64,000 nucleotides of DNA, from NCBI GenBank assembly GCA_032622095.1, contig CP136061.1, positions 94,921,345 to 94,985,344 on the forward strand. The letters are read 5' to 3'. Shown piece after piece: positions 13,101 through 26,300 of this stretch. This DNA is from Siphonodentalium dalli. Taxonomy: Eukaryota > Mollusca > Scaphopoda > Gadilida > Siphonodentaliidae. A model generated the notes under the pieces. That model did not search any database. It was not told the DNA's origin and saw only the letters and a program-made list of their open reading frames with translations. Every line of letters starts with the position of its first letter. Position 1 is the stretch's first letter. Made by a program: the position numbers and the translations under genes.

Positions 13101-16100
13101 TCCTCCTGTGATGATATGAATGATTTAGCTTCAACCAGCTGTGACCTAGCTCTCTCTAAATCAGAGACAAGCTCCTGCAGATAACAGAATATAAGCAATG
13201 GAGATAATTGAATGTATAGTGAGGCCAAATAAATATAAATTCCATGTTCTCAGCACCTCCCTCACTGAAATTTATCCAGATTTTATGAAAAAATAAATAG
13301 CCAACCTCCCTCATTTCAAAATTGAGATCTAATTGCCTGAGAACACAGATAATAAAAATTTAATGGACTGATTTGTTGCATAGGTAAACCATTGATTACC
13401 AGAGGGTTACACAAAGTGTTATAATCATTACAACTGATATTATTAATTACTAATGGGCATCTCATTGAACTAATAATTTTGAATGTCCCATATAGGGACT
13501 TGATTGAGCAATAACTAAGGTGAGAATCAGTGATCGCAAGAGCTACAAATAATTTTGTTTGGTATTTCGTTCGCAGCATTTTCATTTTAGGTAACCTCCA
13601 GGAGAACTGAACAGTCGTTCGCCTCAAATTTGCATTGTAAGTTTGTATTTTTTAATGATTGACTCTAGGACTTGTGATGTGTAATAAACAGAGAACGATA
13701 AGTGTGTTAATGGGTTTGTTGATACTGCACTTGTGCCATCACAGGGGGATGTTACTCGAGGCTGCGTCTCTCATTCTATCCTTCCATGCTAACACTTGTG
13801 CCGTATCAACAAACGCATTAATCCTTTCATGACGGGAGCATGACGGGAGCTGTGCTGATGCAGCATTAAAGATCATGTGTTAAACCTTTTCTTTCTTTTT
13901 CTCTTCTTTGAGTTGGGCTATTTCTTCTGAGTAATCCCTCTCTGCCTGACCTAGTTTCCTCTGAGTTGACTCGACATCTTTCTGGTATTTTATGGCTAGC
14001 TCATCCAGCATGCTCTTTCTCTTCTCAGCAACCTACATATAGTTAAACGGACACGGCTCAATCAAACCCCAAAATTAGGTATACATAGAGGTACATCAAA
14101 ACATACATAAGACGATTTCCAAACAAGTTTGTTGATATATTGCTGAAAATGCATGTTTTGTTTCAAATCTACAATATATTTTGGGACTTCTGTTTGTCTG
14201 TTTGTCTGTTAGCTATGGCCGGGAAAACGGCTGGACCGATTGAGTACAAACTTCCAATCTAAGGTTAAAAACTCACAGGCAGTGTTTACCGCCGTTTTGG
14301 AGAACGTCAGAGCACTCCTTCTCCATTCCCCCCACCACCGCAATGGGAATTCATGGGTTAATCGCGTGATAGTTAAAGAGTGTTCGTATCCGCAGTGTCG
14401 TTTATAAAGAGCGTGTATGTGTCCAGACATGAGCGTGTTGTGTCTGTGTCCAGACATGAGCGTGTTGTGTGATTCGTACTTAGGGGTTCCTAGGAATGGG
14501 GGAGATTTTCATCGGGTCAGTTTTTCCGCCCGAGGTGACCTTCACCTTGAAACGGGTACCCACAAATGATCTAATATATATTTTGGGATGTCTGTTTGTT
14601 TGTCTGTTAGCTATGGCCGGAAAAACTGCTGGACGGATTTCGACGAAATTTGATACCTACAGGTAATTGTCTCTGTGGAGTGTTTTGGACGGGTCAAATC
14701 GTGACCCCGACCTGACCTTCAAAATGGTCAATTCAAGGTCAAAGCCCGGACGAAGTCGGGTCACCTGCTAGTCTATTATATATTTTGGAACTTCTGTGTG
14801 TGTGTATGTATGTAAGTATGTGTGTTATAGACTCGAAAACTGCTCGACTGATCCGAATCAAATTTGGTATGTAGGCCTACTTTGATCCTGGGAACAATAT
14901 GGGCAGGTCCAATTTCATGCTCGACCCCGTCCTTCACCTTGACCTTGCTCATATACGCTCACATAGGCATGTTTCTGGACCGATCGAACAATAGTTCTTT
15001 TCTTTTTCCTAATATTTTCAATGTTGTTCAGATGCTGTATATTCTACCCAGACGGAAGTGATCACAAAAAGATTTCTATATAGCCCAGACGAAGTTGGGC
15101 ACATCAGCTAGTTTTTTATAAATATCAGATTGTTTTGTTTGTCAGGTCAAATTTTTATTCATTTCACATTTAGACCACGGGAAGAACATCTAAAGCTGTC
15201 TTCCCTCTGAAACGTTTATGGTACGACATAATTGTGAGGAATAAAACTAAGAGAAAGCAGTGAGTGAAGATTTTTAATTGTTTCACGTTAAGATAACGTA
15301 ATATACCTTTTCCGGAAGTAACGCGTTATTCCATTTCTGAACGCAGAATTGCAATAAATACAAATGTTGCAATATTTTATTGGGACACGAACATCATGTT
15401 TGAGGTTGTATTTTTTATGAATTTAACCCTTTCAGTGCCAGGGGCCGATCTCATCGGCCCTAATTTACGGTCTGTAAAATCGGCCCTAAAAAAAAAAAAA
15501 AAAAAAAAAAAACTGGATAAAACCTTAGGGGCATGTTATAACTCAAAACTATCACCAAATATTCATAGTAATAATTTTGATGCCCATTAAAAACGTAAGA
15601 AAAAATTATTAAAATTGTAAAAAAATTGTAAAAAATAATAACAAATGATGAAAAATTGTTAGGCCAATGCATTCTCTTATATATGCGAGGCGACCTATGG
15701 TCGACTCGCATAATTAAGAGAATGCATTGGCACAGGGTATATGGGTTGATACAAAAATCGGACCTGGCACTGAAAGGGTTAATGCATCTTTTTGGGATAT
15801 ATAATGCGCATAGAAAGGTAGGTCAGGAATTACCAACTATTTCGATACCAGTAAAAAATTCTAAAGCGTATATTATAAGGTGTATTCTGGAGCACAAACC
15901 AACATCTGGCTTTAAGATTTGCATTTAGACCGAGTTGTATGTTAACTGCAATTCCCTTGTCAAAGACACAAAAGCTAGCCCAGCTCCTTTTGACATGCCA
16001 GATTCAGCTAAGTTACCTACATATGAAATATAAATGAAACCGGTATCATGGTTTTAGCAGTTTTACTACATTCCATGTGACCAAAAGATTCCCTTAGCTT

Positions 16101-19100
16101 TACCCCTATCTCATAGGACTGCCCCATCTAAATAAATCTGACTTCCAGTCACATAAGAACCATCCATACCAAATATGAGTCCATTCCGTGTAGCAGTTCT
16201 GGGAAAGAATATGTTTTAGATGGATGGATGAATGCACAGAGACCATACAAGTCAATGAAATTTCAGTGTTTTTGTTAATTTCCGTAACTTTCACAAGTTG
16301 TCAATGAAACTGCATTCACTAACTTTGAACAGCTCTTAGAAATGCGAAACATTTTTTTTTGATTTGTCTTCATTATGATGAGGCCGATACAGCTACGTGG
16401 TATATTTAGCAAATTGACTAATTTCACAGCCCCAATAAAAATTTAATTTTCCTATCATCTAACAATCGGCCATTACTGGCCTAAAATAGTAAATCAGCAG
16501 TGTCTATTAATAGCTCAGGTTTTGTTTCCTAACTGTTAACATTATTCCGCATTAGTGTCAGAAACTCACTCTGTTGGATTCTTGGAGAACTTGTATTTGT
16601 TTATCACGATCCTCCTGAACAGCGTATAATTGCTCGAGTGTTTCCCGACCTGCTTTCTGGCTCGCCTGAAAAATATTATACATTTAATATTATGTTAGAA
16701 GATAGAAGCAGAAATATAATCCGATAGAAGAAAATAAGTAGTTTTAAAAAGTGAATTCCTTCTTTTAGTATCGATAATCCCTTCCCAGCTGAAGTTACTA
16801 TAATACCCAATGATGATTTCGATAGAGATTCCAGTAAATGTAATAATAAAATTAGTTAAGACCAGCGTTTTTTGTATTAGCTATGAGGGGTATCATCTCT
16901 CATGCAAGGTAGGCGCTGATCAGAAACATCTTTTGGTCATTTTTTTTGGCCATTTCAGAAATTGTTTAGCCAAATTGAAAATCAGAATATAAGTATGATC
17001 ATTGAGAAAATGGAATTGATCAAAAACAGTTGAGCTAACTAGAGGTGGGCTGTCCCAATGGGACTAAGGATACCCCCCCCCCCCCCCCCCCCCCCCCATT
17101 GCAGCCAGTGGCCGAAATGTTTTTATGCAATCAAGTTATGCTCTGGAAAAGTTGGATGCACACATAGGTGGACAAACTAACATATTGATCTTAGTAGTTA
17201 CCAACAAAATTTCCCAATGGACCTTTGTGCAAAGTTTTAAAACAAAAATTGACCGGAAAATGTAGGAATACAACATTAGACAAAATTCTGCATTTTGTGA
17301 AAATTTTTAAGCCAAAAAAAAAAAGGGATAACTCCACAAAAAAGTAGGTCGGACCTCATAATCGCAGGTGCACGAGTTTCCCATGGTATTAAATATCTGT
17401 GCCAAGCTTAAAAAAATATTCACCGAAAAATGTAGGAATAAAAGCTCAGATAAAGTTGGATAGATGGATGGATGGACAGACAGACGACTAGACAGACAGA
17501 TGGACAAGCTGATTCCTATATACCCCCCATAACTCATTATGGGGCGGGGGGTATAATTATTAACAAAATGTATACAAGAATCAAATCATTCATTTGTTTC
17601 TTTTCAATAATCTTATCCTATTAAACATTATTAACTATATAATACCTCTAGCTGTATCTTCAGGTCACCTCTGTGTTGTATGACTGAGTTTAATTCAGAA
17701 GTGACAGAGCTCAGTTGAGCCTCAAATTTAGTCGTCTGCTCATGTAGCTGCTGACTATTGACGATATTTGCACAATCAACCTGGATAGATGCATGATGCG
17801 ATGTAAATATATCAAACAGAGACTAGGCTAGTGCAAATGTTAGAGATTAAATTTGATGTGAAATCACGCGAAAGGTTCGATTCAAAATGATAGCGGAGAT
17901 TTGATAAATTTTCAAACCCTCCCACATCGGGAGACTCGTTTGACTGTCTAATATATATAAATGAAAAAGACCTTAAAACATTGATCTCGTCTAACCGAAG
18001 GGAAATAACAACCTATGCATCAATCATTAGGGTACAAATGTATCCTTTTCTAATCCAATTTCATTTATGCATTAAATTTTCCAGTATGACAAGGTATAAT
18101 CAACCAAAATATGATAGCGTACGGCCTGGTTTTATGGAGAGAGCTGGTCACATGGCCGGTGTTCAGTTGGTGATTTGGAAGTGGGAGATAATTCTACCTG
18201 TAGGCGTGAATAAATATTTTTACAGATTTTTCAAAAATTCTTCTGTTATTGCAGAGCAAGAAGGATATAACCAATAGTTCAGTGTCCAAGATAACTTTAA
18301 TGGAGATACTTAAATTCTATGCTTAATGGGGTGCTGTATGCCATTTCAATAAAGTCCATGTAATAACAACGATCTAATGTCAATAATATATAGAAAAATA
18401 AGTCATTTGAGTCGAAAATGTATTCTGGAAATATTCAGGTTAACACGTTATCTTAAAATCAAAGTTAATAATTTGATATAAATTTAATTTATGGCTCGAG
18501 CCATAAATTAAATTACGAATTTCCATGTACAAGACATAATAAAATTAATTGACGGAAAGTGGATTGGGCAACATGTGGCATAACCCTTTACCCAACAGAA
18601 GGGCCCTGTGCCAATGCATTCTCTTATATATGCGAGTCGACCATAGGTCGCCTCGCATATATAAGAGAATGCATTGGCTTAACACATTAAAAATTATAAA
18701 ATTGTTAAAGAATGTAAGAAAAAATGGTAAAAAGTGTTAAAAAAAGATTTTTTTTAGGCCAATGCATTCTCTTATATATGCGAGGCGACCTATGGTCGAC
18801 TCGCATATATAAGAGAATGCATTGGCACAGGGCTAACTGTAACTATCACAATGTGGTCAAGGAGCCGGTTCCAATGATATCCATATTTGTATGGTTCTAT
18901 TGAGACAGACCGAAGATATTTTAGGCTGTTGAAGCTTTATTTGGCCAGTTTTGGCCGGTTTGTTGGATAAAGGGTTAAGAAAAATTATGTTGATACAGGC
19001 CATAAACTCAGGCCACTCACTGACTATTGACTAACACTATCTTAAATTAGTATATGGGACTGGTATGCATATAATATTTGATACATTTGCTTGAAAACTT

Positions 19101-22100
19101 GAAAACACATTGAGGCTAATCTGCCATCAGTAACATTACTTCGTACTCAACAAGACATTCAATTAATTGAAATCTTGTTACTTTATTCAAAAAAGCAGAC
19201 TGTAAAAACCAACAACAACATTTGAGTATAGTATCCCTTTAAATTGCTTTGATATGGTGATTTTCAAAGAATACCACAAGTGGTGTACAATATGATGAAC
19301 TACAAACCTGTTGCTGAAGATTTGCTGTATGTTTCTCAATTCCACTTAATTTTTCAGCAGATGATTTCTCCAACTCTTCATAAGCCTATAGGTATCAAGA
19401 AAAAAAAAAGAACCCTTCCATGACTGGAGCTTCCTGAAATTTTGCGAAAACCCTGTGCCAACACATTCTCTTATATATGCGAGTCTCCCATAGGGAGCCT
19501 CACATATATTAGAAAATACATTGGCCTAATAATATTTACATTGACCTTGTAAGCCAGTGCATTCTTTTATATATGCGAGGCTCCCTATATAAGAGAACGC
19601 ACTGGCACAGGATCTTTTAGGCTGCACCAGCGCAGCTCTCATCATTAAAGGGTAAAACTGAACATTTTAAACACAACTACGCCCAGGTCTGAAAATATGG
19701 TGCTGGACATTTGCAGAATGAGATCCTCAGAGGGTAAAATTAGTGACGCTACCCTGCACAGTGGGCTAGCATCACTAAATTAAATTCATTTTCTGGGAAC
19801 CTCAATCTGCTTAGGCCTCATCTACTTTGCAAAGTATCTTTATTATCAAATTAACAAGTTGTTTATTTTCTTTAGATTCTTTTTCAGTTTAGTTTCTCTA
19901 TATCCACAAATAGGCAAACACAATCTATAAACGAGGAGCCCAATAAGTTAGTCCAAGATATTGGGATAGCGAAATGCTGTTTTTCATCTGACACCACCCC
20001 ATTACCATTTATATGACATGAGTTACGTATTAGTGATCAGCTGACATAAAACCACAAATAAATGAAATAAATTATCACAATTGCAATGATAAACAGGTTT
20101 ATTCCATAGAAGACATGATATTTGTTCTGAAAAACACATCAGTTGTAAATTGAAAGCGGTAATTTAATGTGAAATAAAGACATTTCCGCAGTGTTTACAT
20201 ATTACGTAAACATAAACAAAACCATGTGGTCGTAAATTGAATTAATTCTAATACTTATACCCCATAGTTTGTAAATTAAAAATTGCATATATCGCAAGGC
20301 TTTCCGTGTAAGAAATGTTTAACTAATAAGTAATATAGGACCACTTACAGTTAATATAAACACATAATAGTGGTGGGATGTTGAATAAAATAACAGCGCA
20401 CATTGTCGGCGATCTGTTGTGTATGGTGTATTCGATTGTTTACAAATGGTTTTGGGTGTACTGGATTGTTGGCTTAGAAGCCGAACTTAGCCGAGTACAT
20501 TATGGAACAAATCGGCTTTCAGTTAAAATGTAAACAAACCGATGTTAGTCATAATAAAATGGACTTGGACTATCAATGGATGTGCGCCTCACCGTCTTCA
20601 CCATCTGCGAACTTCAATCTGTGTCTAGGTCTCCCATAGCAGATGAGGCCATGCAGAATGAGGTCCCCAGAGGATGAATTTGGTTACGCTAGCCCGCTGT
20701 TTTATTTTTATCAACTGACATTCAGAATCTTAGGCCAAAACAAAAACATTATTTGAGTTTCAGACAATTTTTTTTCTGAATCAATGAGGGAGGGAGGACT
20801 TGATTTTTTTTGTGCACATAGTAAGCATGGATTATGATAGCTTCCCTTGTCTATAAATTGACACCTCTCCATTATAACATGTGATCCTAAATTTCCTCCA
20901 GTGCCTTTCATTTGTTCTGGAGTTACTATTAGTTCACCAGACTATGATGATCAGCTTATCATTTTCTTCAAGGTAGTCATCTACTTAAAGTTCTATGTCA
21001 CTATATGTATACATGATAGTCAATCTTCACACATTGCACAGAGATGTGTTAAGAGTTCATGTATTTTACAATTAAAGCTCAATACGTATGGACATTTTGG
21101 TAAAAACATTCCATTGGTAAAATGTAATACCAAAAATCAAAAGAAATCGTCCAATGAGGGCCATTTATTTCAATGCGGCGGTGTCTGAGACTCAAATAAT
21201 ATGCTTTATTTGGCCTTACCTGTTTTTGTTTGTCTATTTCTTGCTGTAGTTTGTGTATCTGGTCGGTATAGTATTTCTGGTCCCTATCTCGTGCTGCCTT
21301 AGATTCATCTACTAATTTACTGAAAGGAACATTAGAAAATTATTTCTATGACAAATTATACAGTTAAAGATGGTCTATCTCTTCCCAGAAAGTTTTATAT
21401 AGTTTCAGAAGTATAAAATATTAAATATGAATCAAAGACACCTGTTCGGAAATGCTTCTATCAATTAATATTGAACTAATATTCATGAAATTGAACAAAT
21501 TAATGGCTGTAACTTCACCCAAAATAGGCGGACCTCACCAAATTTCAAATTCGATCAAAACATTGTTGAGCAAGTGTCATATACTGGATATCAACAAAAA
21601 ACAGTTGATATTTTTTCAAGTTATGGCACCATTGCCATCATGTATGATCCACTATGTAATGGAGTAAAATTTATTTGACATGTCGATTTCCAAAGAACTT
21701 ACTGCCAAGATCAAATATAGGTGTTAACATCGGTCACACTCACCTGTGTTCGGAAAACAAAGCTTCCTTTTCTTGTTGAAGGTGTAAGTAACTAAAATCA
21801 TAATGATGGTAACAATAATTAAATAACAGAACCATTATACAATAAACTACAAGTTTGTCCATCAAAAATGATGGGTCTATCGAGTTTCATCAGTTTTCTG
21901 ATGCAAGCGGCATGACTCTATCTTATATCTATCATAAAGGACATAGACCGCTGTAGAGATCTCTTAGTGATCTCATCAGCGTCTATGCTTTCGTATGCTA
22001 AAACACTCCTAATCGGAATTTCGCCACCGCAACCCTTGGAAAAATGTGCTATATCTCAGGCTGTCTTTAACCGATCAAACTGAATATTTGTCTGTCATAT

Positions 22101-23334
22101 TCTGAGATGTGTCAGTTCATAAAAGTTATAAATGCACCAAAAGCATGACCGAGTTACACACACAGGCAAACAATGGGTTTTATATATATAGATTAGTTTC
22201 AATGTACTTTACCCCCCCCCCCCCCCCCCCCCCAAGTATTATCCTGGTCATAGGGCATGACAATATTTTCATTCCCACTCTCTAATGAGGAACCAATCCC
22301 AGCAGCATTAAAAATGTGCACATATGTGACCCGCTATATCAAATCCAGTCGTAAGTCGGGATTTTTTTACCCTGTGCCAATGCATTCTCTTATATATGCG
22401 AGTCGACCATAGGTCGCCTCGCATATATAAGAGAATGCATTGGCCTAAAAAAAAATTATCATTTTTTTTAAATAAATGTTTCTTACAATTTTTAGGACAT
22501 AAAATAAAAAACATCCATTACCCTGCAGGGAGCCCCAGACATATATAGAATCATACAGAAGAGTGTCGTCTGCTCATGTTTGTCTGGGGCTCTGTATGGG
22601 TGAAATTATAAAATTGTTAAAGAATACAAGAAAAAAATATTAAAATTGTAAAAAATTGTCAGGCCAATGCATTCTCTTATATATGCGAGGCGACCTATGG
22701 TCGACTCGCATATATAAGAGAATGCATTGGCACAGGGTAAAAAAATCCCAATTTACGACTGGATTTGATATGGCGGGTCACATATCAGGATTAGCATACT
22801 GACAATCTATGGACTCCTTACCAGATACTCCCTTGAGTCATGCAAGACAATTGGGACGAAGATCCCTTGTTGAAGGGGCGACACTTTTGTCACAATTTGA
22901 TGCTTTACCCTTTCTTTACTAAATAGATTCTCCCATCCAGTTATATGACTATACATTGGAATGGTCTATTATTCATTTCGAGAGATGATCCGGTAATATA
23001 AGCAGATGACAGATAGATGAAAAGATAATACAAATGCAGAAGAATTTCTATTAATTGGTGGGAAATGTTAAGCGCATCTCCCATCATGAAAGGGTTAAAG
23101 GCAACTTACCGAGTCACAAACTGTTATCAAATGACTTCGCTATTTAACAGTTTGTGGTTCGGTATAATGGCTTTAAAAAGTTTAATTTAATTAGGAAATC
23201 AAAATTATTCCTTAACCCTTTGAGTGCCAGGTCCGATTTTTGTATCAAACATATACCCTGTGCCAATGCATTCTCTTATATATGCGAGTCGACCATAGGT
23301 CGCCTCGCATATATAAAAGAATGCATTGGCCTAA

Positions 23335-23374
<40 letters not shown>

Positions 23375-26300
23375 TTTTAATAATTTATTCTTATATTCTT
23401 TAACAGGCTTATTTTGTAGGTTTAGAGCCGATGACATCGGCCCCTGGCACTCAAAGGGTAAAATATTGGAATGGTCTACCAAATGGGACCAAACTCTTAG
23501 TTCTGCGATTAAAATGTTAGGACTCGTAATTTATTATACTAGAAATTAGAATTTTATCATTTTGTCATACTGACCTTTCTTGTTTCTTTTTCAATTTTTC
23601 TTGAACCTGGAAAGATTGAAATAAGGAGTATGTGAACAAGGATACAACTTGGGTGTATTTATTGAGGGAGTGTCTATTAGTTACAAAATTCACAAAAATC
23701 ATGCAATCTCGAGCTGTGACCACCCCTTACTGTGAAAAGGATTATTAAGGAACAAGTATTAACAATGAAATATATTCCCTGCATTGTTTGATCAATGCTA
23801 TAAAGTTCCCAGTCAGAACAAGTCAGAATATCAAAATGTTCCCGGGGTTTTGAACGGGTGGAATATGATCTCTACAGACATAGCCAGAGAAGAGTTCATA
23901 CCATGAGCGGAGCAGCAATAGATATAAAATCGAAGGTGGAAAACCCCTCCCAATAAACACTCAATCAACTCGGCTAGTTTTCGTGGCCATATAGCGACTC
24001 GGCGACCTGCTCGTCGCTATATGGCCACGAAAACTAGCCTCGTCGCGATACATGAATCGATACAAATACATTGTGTATATAACACATATATATCATGCTA
24101 ATCTTTTATTTACTAAATGATTTCAACCACCCAGTTTTAAAAGTACATGTATACATTTATACATGGTCTATTATTTCATCTGCAGGGATGTTCAGGTAAT
24201 ATAAGCAGACGACAGGCAGGCGATAAGCAGGTTTCCTATATGCTGGTGGTAAATGATTATTTAGTAAAGAATTGTCAAATCAATGTTGTTATGAGAAAAA
24301 GTTAGTCAGTTTATTTGATTATGCAAGAGTTTATAAAGACATATTATGGACTTGTTTTGGGTGCGTGAACCTGATAAGTTTGTACTCAGATGCTATGAAA
24401 ACTGGAGGAATGTAGCATTCTATTAACATTGTCGAAAATCTCAACTATCGGCGATAAACTAACGAAAACGATTTCGCCATGATGGCGTGTGTTGTTAATT
24501 TGGATGTAATATATGTAAAAATAACTACTTTGGGCAAGATTATTCTCTATTTCTATTTGATCACCCTACCAGAGTGTTTCACATCACTTTAAAAAATTGT
24601 TGCAACTGAAGGACTGCAACCTTGAATACATTGTTAAGATTTACCTTTTCAAGTTCCGTCTGACAGAAATTAAGTTGTTCTTTGTATTTTTGCTAAATAG
24701 AAAAAAAAACAAAAGATTGATATATTACAGAAACGTAATGTCATTCGAGCAAACACAAAACATTGAAACTAATCTGTTAGTACTAACAGTTTTGACTGAA
24801 ATACATTCATAGAAAATTATATTTAGACTAGCTAAACGGGCCTTTACTCAGCAGCATAGGGACATGCCCCTTTGATCTTTTAAACATTTATATATTTTTT
24901 TTTAATGTATTAATTTAAAAATAGAATTTCATTTTTTTTAAATTTAAGTTTTGAACTTTTTTTTAGATTGAACTCCTTGCTAAATTTAAGCAAAAAAAAT
25001 TGTGTTTTTAAAGAAAATATTTTAGAAACTAATACCGAGTCATCACACCAAATTTGTTTGAAATCGGTCAAGGGGTCTGGGAGAAAAATCACAAACAGAA
25101 AGACAGACAGACAGATCAGACTCTTTTATACAGATAACAGGGAATGAGCTGTCAATGATAAAATAATTACCTCCATCTCCAACATTTGTTCTTTGAGTAT
25201 TTTTTTCTCTTCTATCTCAGTTTCCAATCTGAGAGACACACCTGCAAGGTTAGATGTGAACAACACCTTCAATTATACACAAGGTTAGATGTGAACAACA
25301 CCTTCAATTATTCGCAAGAGATAAAATAAATGACTATGAACAAGGAGAAATAGATCAAATGTTTTCTTTTATGTGACCCGCCATATCAAATCCAGTCGTA
25401 AGTCGGGATTTTTTTACCCTGTGCCAATGCATTCTCTTATATATGCGAGTCGACACATATATAGAAGCATATAGAAGAGTGTCGTCTGCTCATGTTTGTC
25501 TGGGGCTCTGTATGGGTGAAATTATAAAATTGTTAAAGAATACAAGAACAAATTATTAAAATTGTAAATAAAAGGTCGCAGACCACATGTCCCCCGACTC
25601 GAGTGGTAAACTTCATGATTGGATTTGTTAGAAGGATACTATTTGCAACAATGTTATACAGTATATAGATGTTGCAAACCACCAGTGTGTTTATAGCAAC
25701 AATATCACATCAGTACTGGAACAATCTTGCAATAACCATGGCAAAATTTCTTGGACAAAACAACCCGATGAACAAACGCATGCAAACGCGAAAAAATTAT
25801 ATTTTTGTATTAGCTATATAGATGTTGCAAATCACCAACATGTTAGGAACAATATCCCAGAGTTTCAAATCTCTACATTTAAAACTGTAGGAGGAGTTGA
25901 TTACACCATGAAGGTACCAATCTCATCCAAAAGGCAAAAATGTTCCAAATTTTCTAATTCGAAAACCCCCCAAAAATATGGAAAAAATGATATTTTTTAT
26001 TAGCTATATTGATGTTGCAAATCACCAACATGTTAGGAACAATATCCCAGAGTTTAAAATCTCTACATTTAAAACTGTAGGAGGAGTTGATTACACCATG
26101 AAGGTACCAATCTCATCCAAAAGGCAAAAATGTTCCAAATTTTCTAATTCGAAAACCCCCCAAAAATATGGAAAAAATGATATTTTTTATTAGCTATATT
26201 GATGTTGCAAATCACCAACATGTTAGGAACAATATCCCAGAGTTTAAAATCTCTGCATTTAAAACTGTAGGAGGAGTTGATTACACCATGAAGGTACCCA

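Noticed and set aside
15661-15735. Direct-repeat/spacer pattern considered as CRISPR
   Set aside because: The repeats are palindromic MITE cores with irregular spacing in an intron-bearing eukaryotic locus.
25171-25232. Exon 10 acceptor at ...CTCTCAG
   Set aside because: Gives a stop codon in the phase imposed by exon 9; the upstream ...CTTGCAG keeps the frame and the homology.
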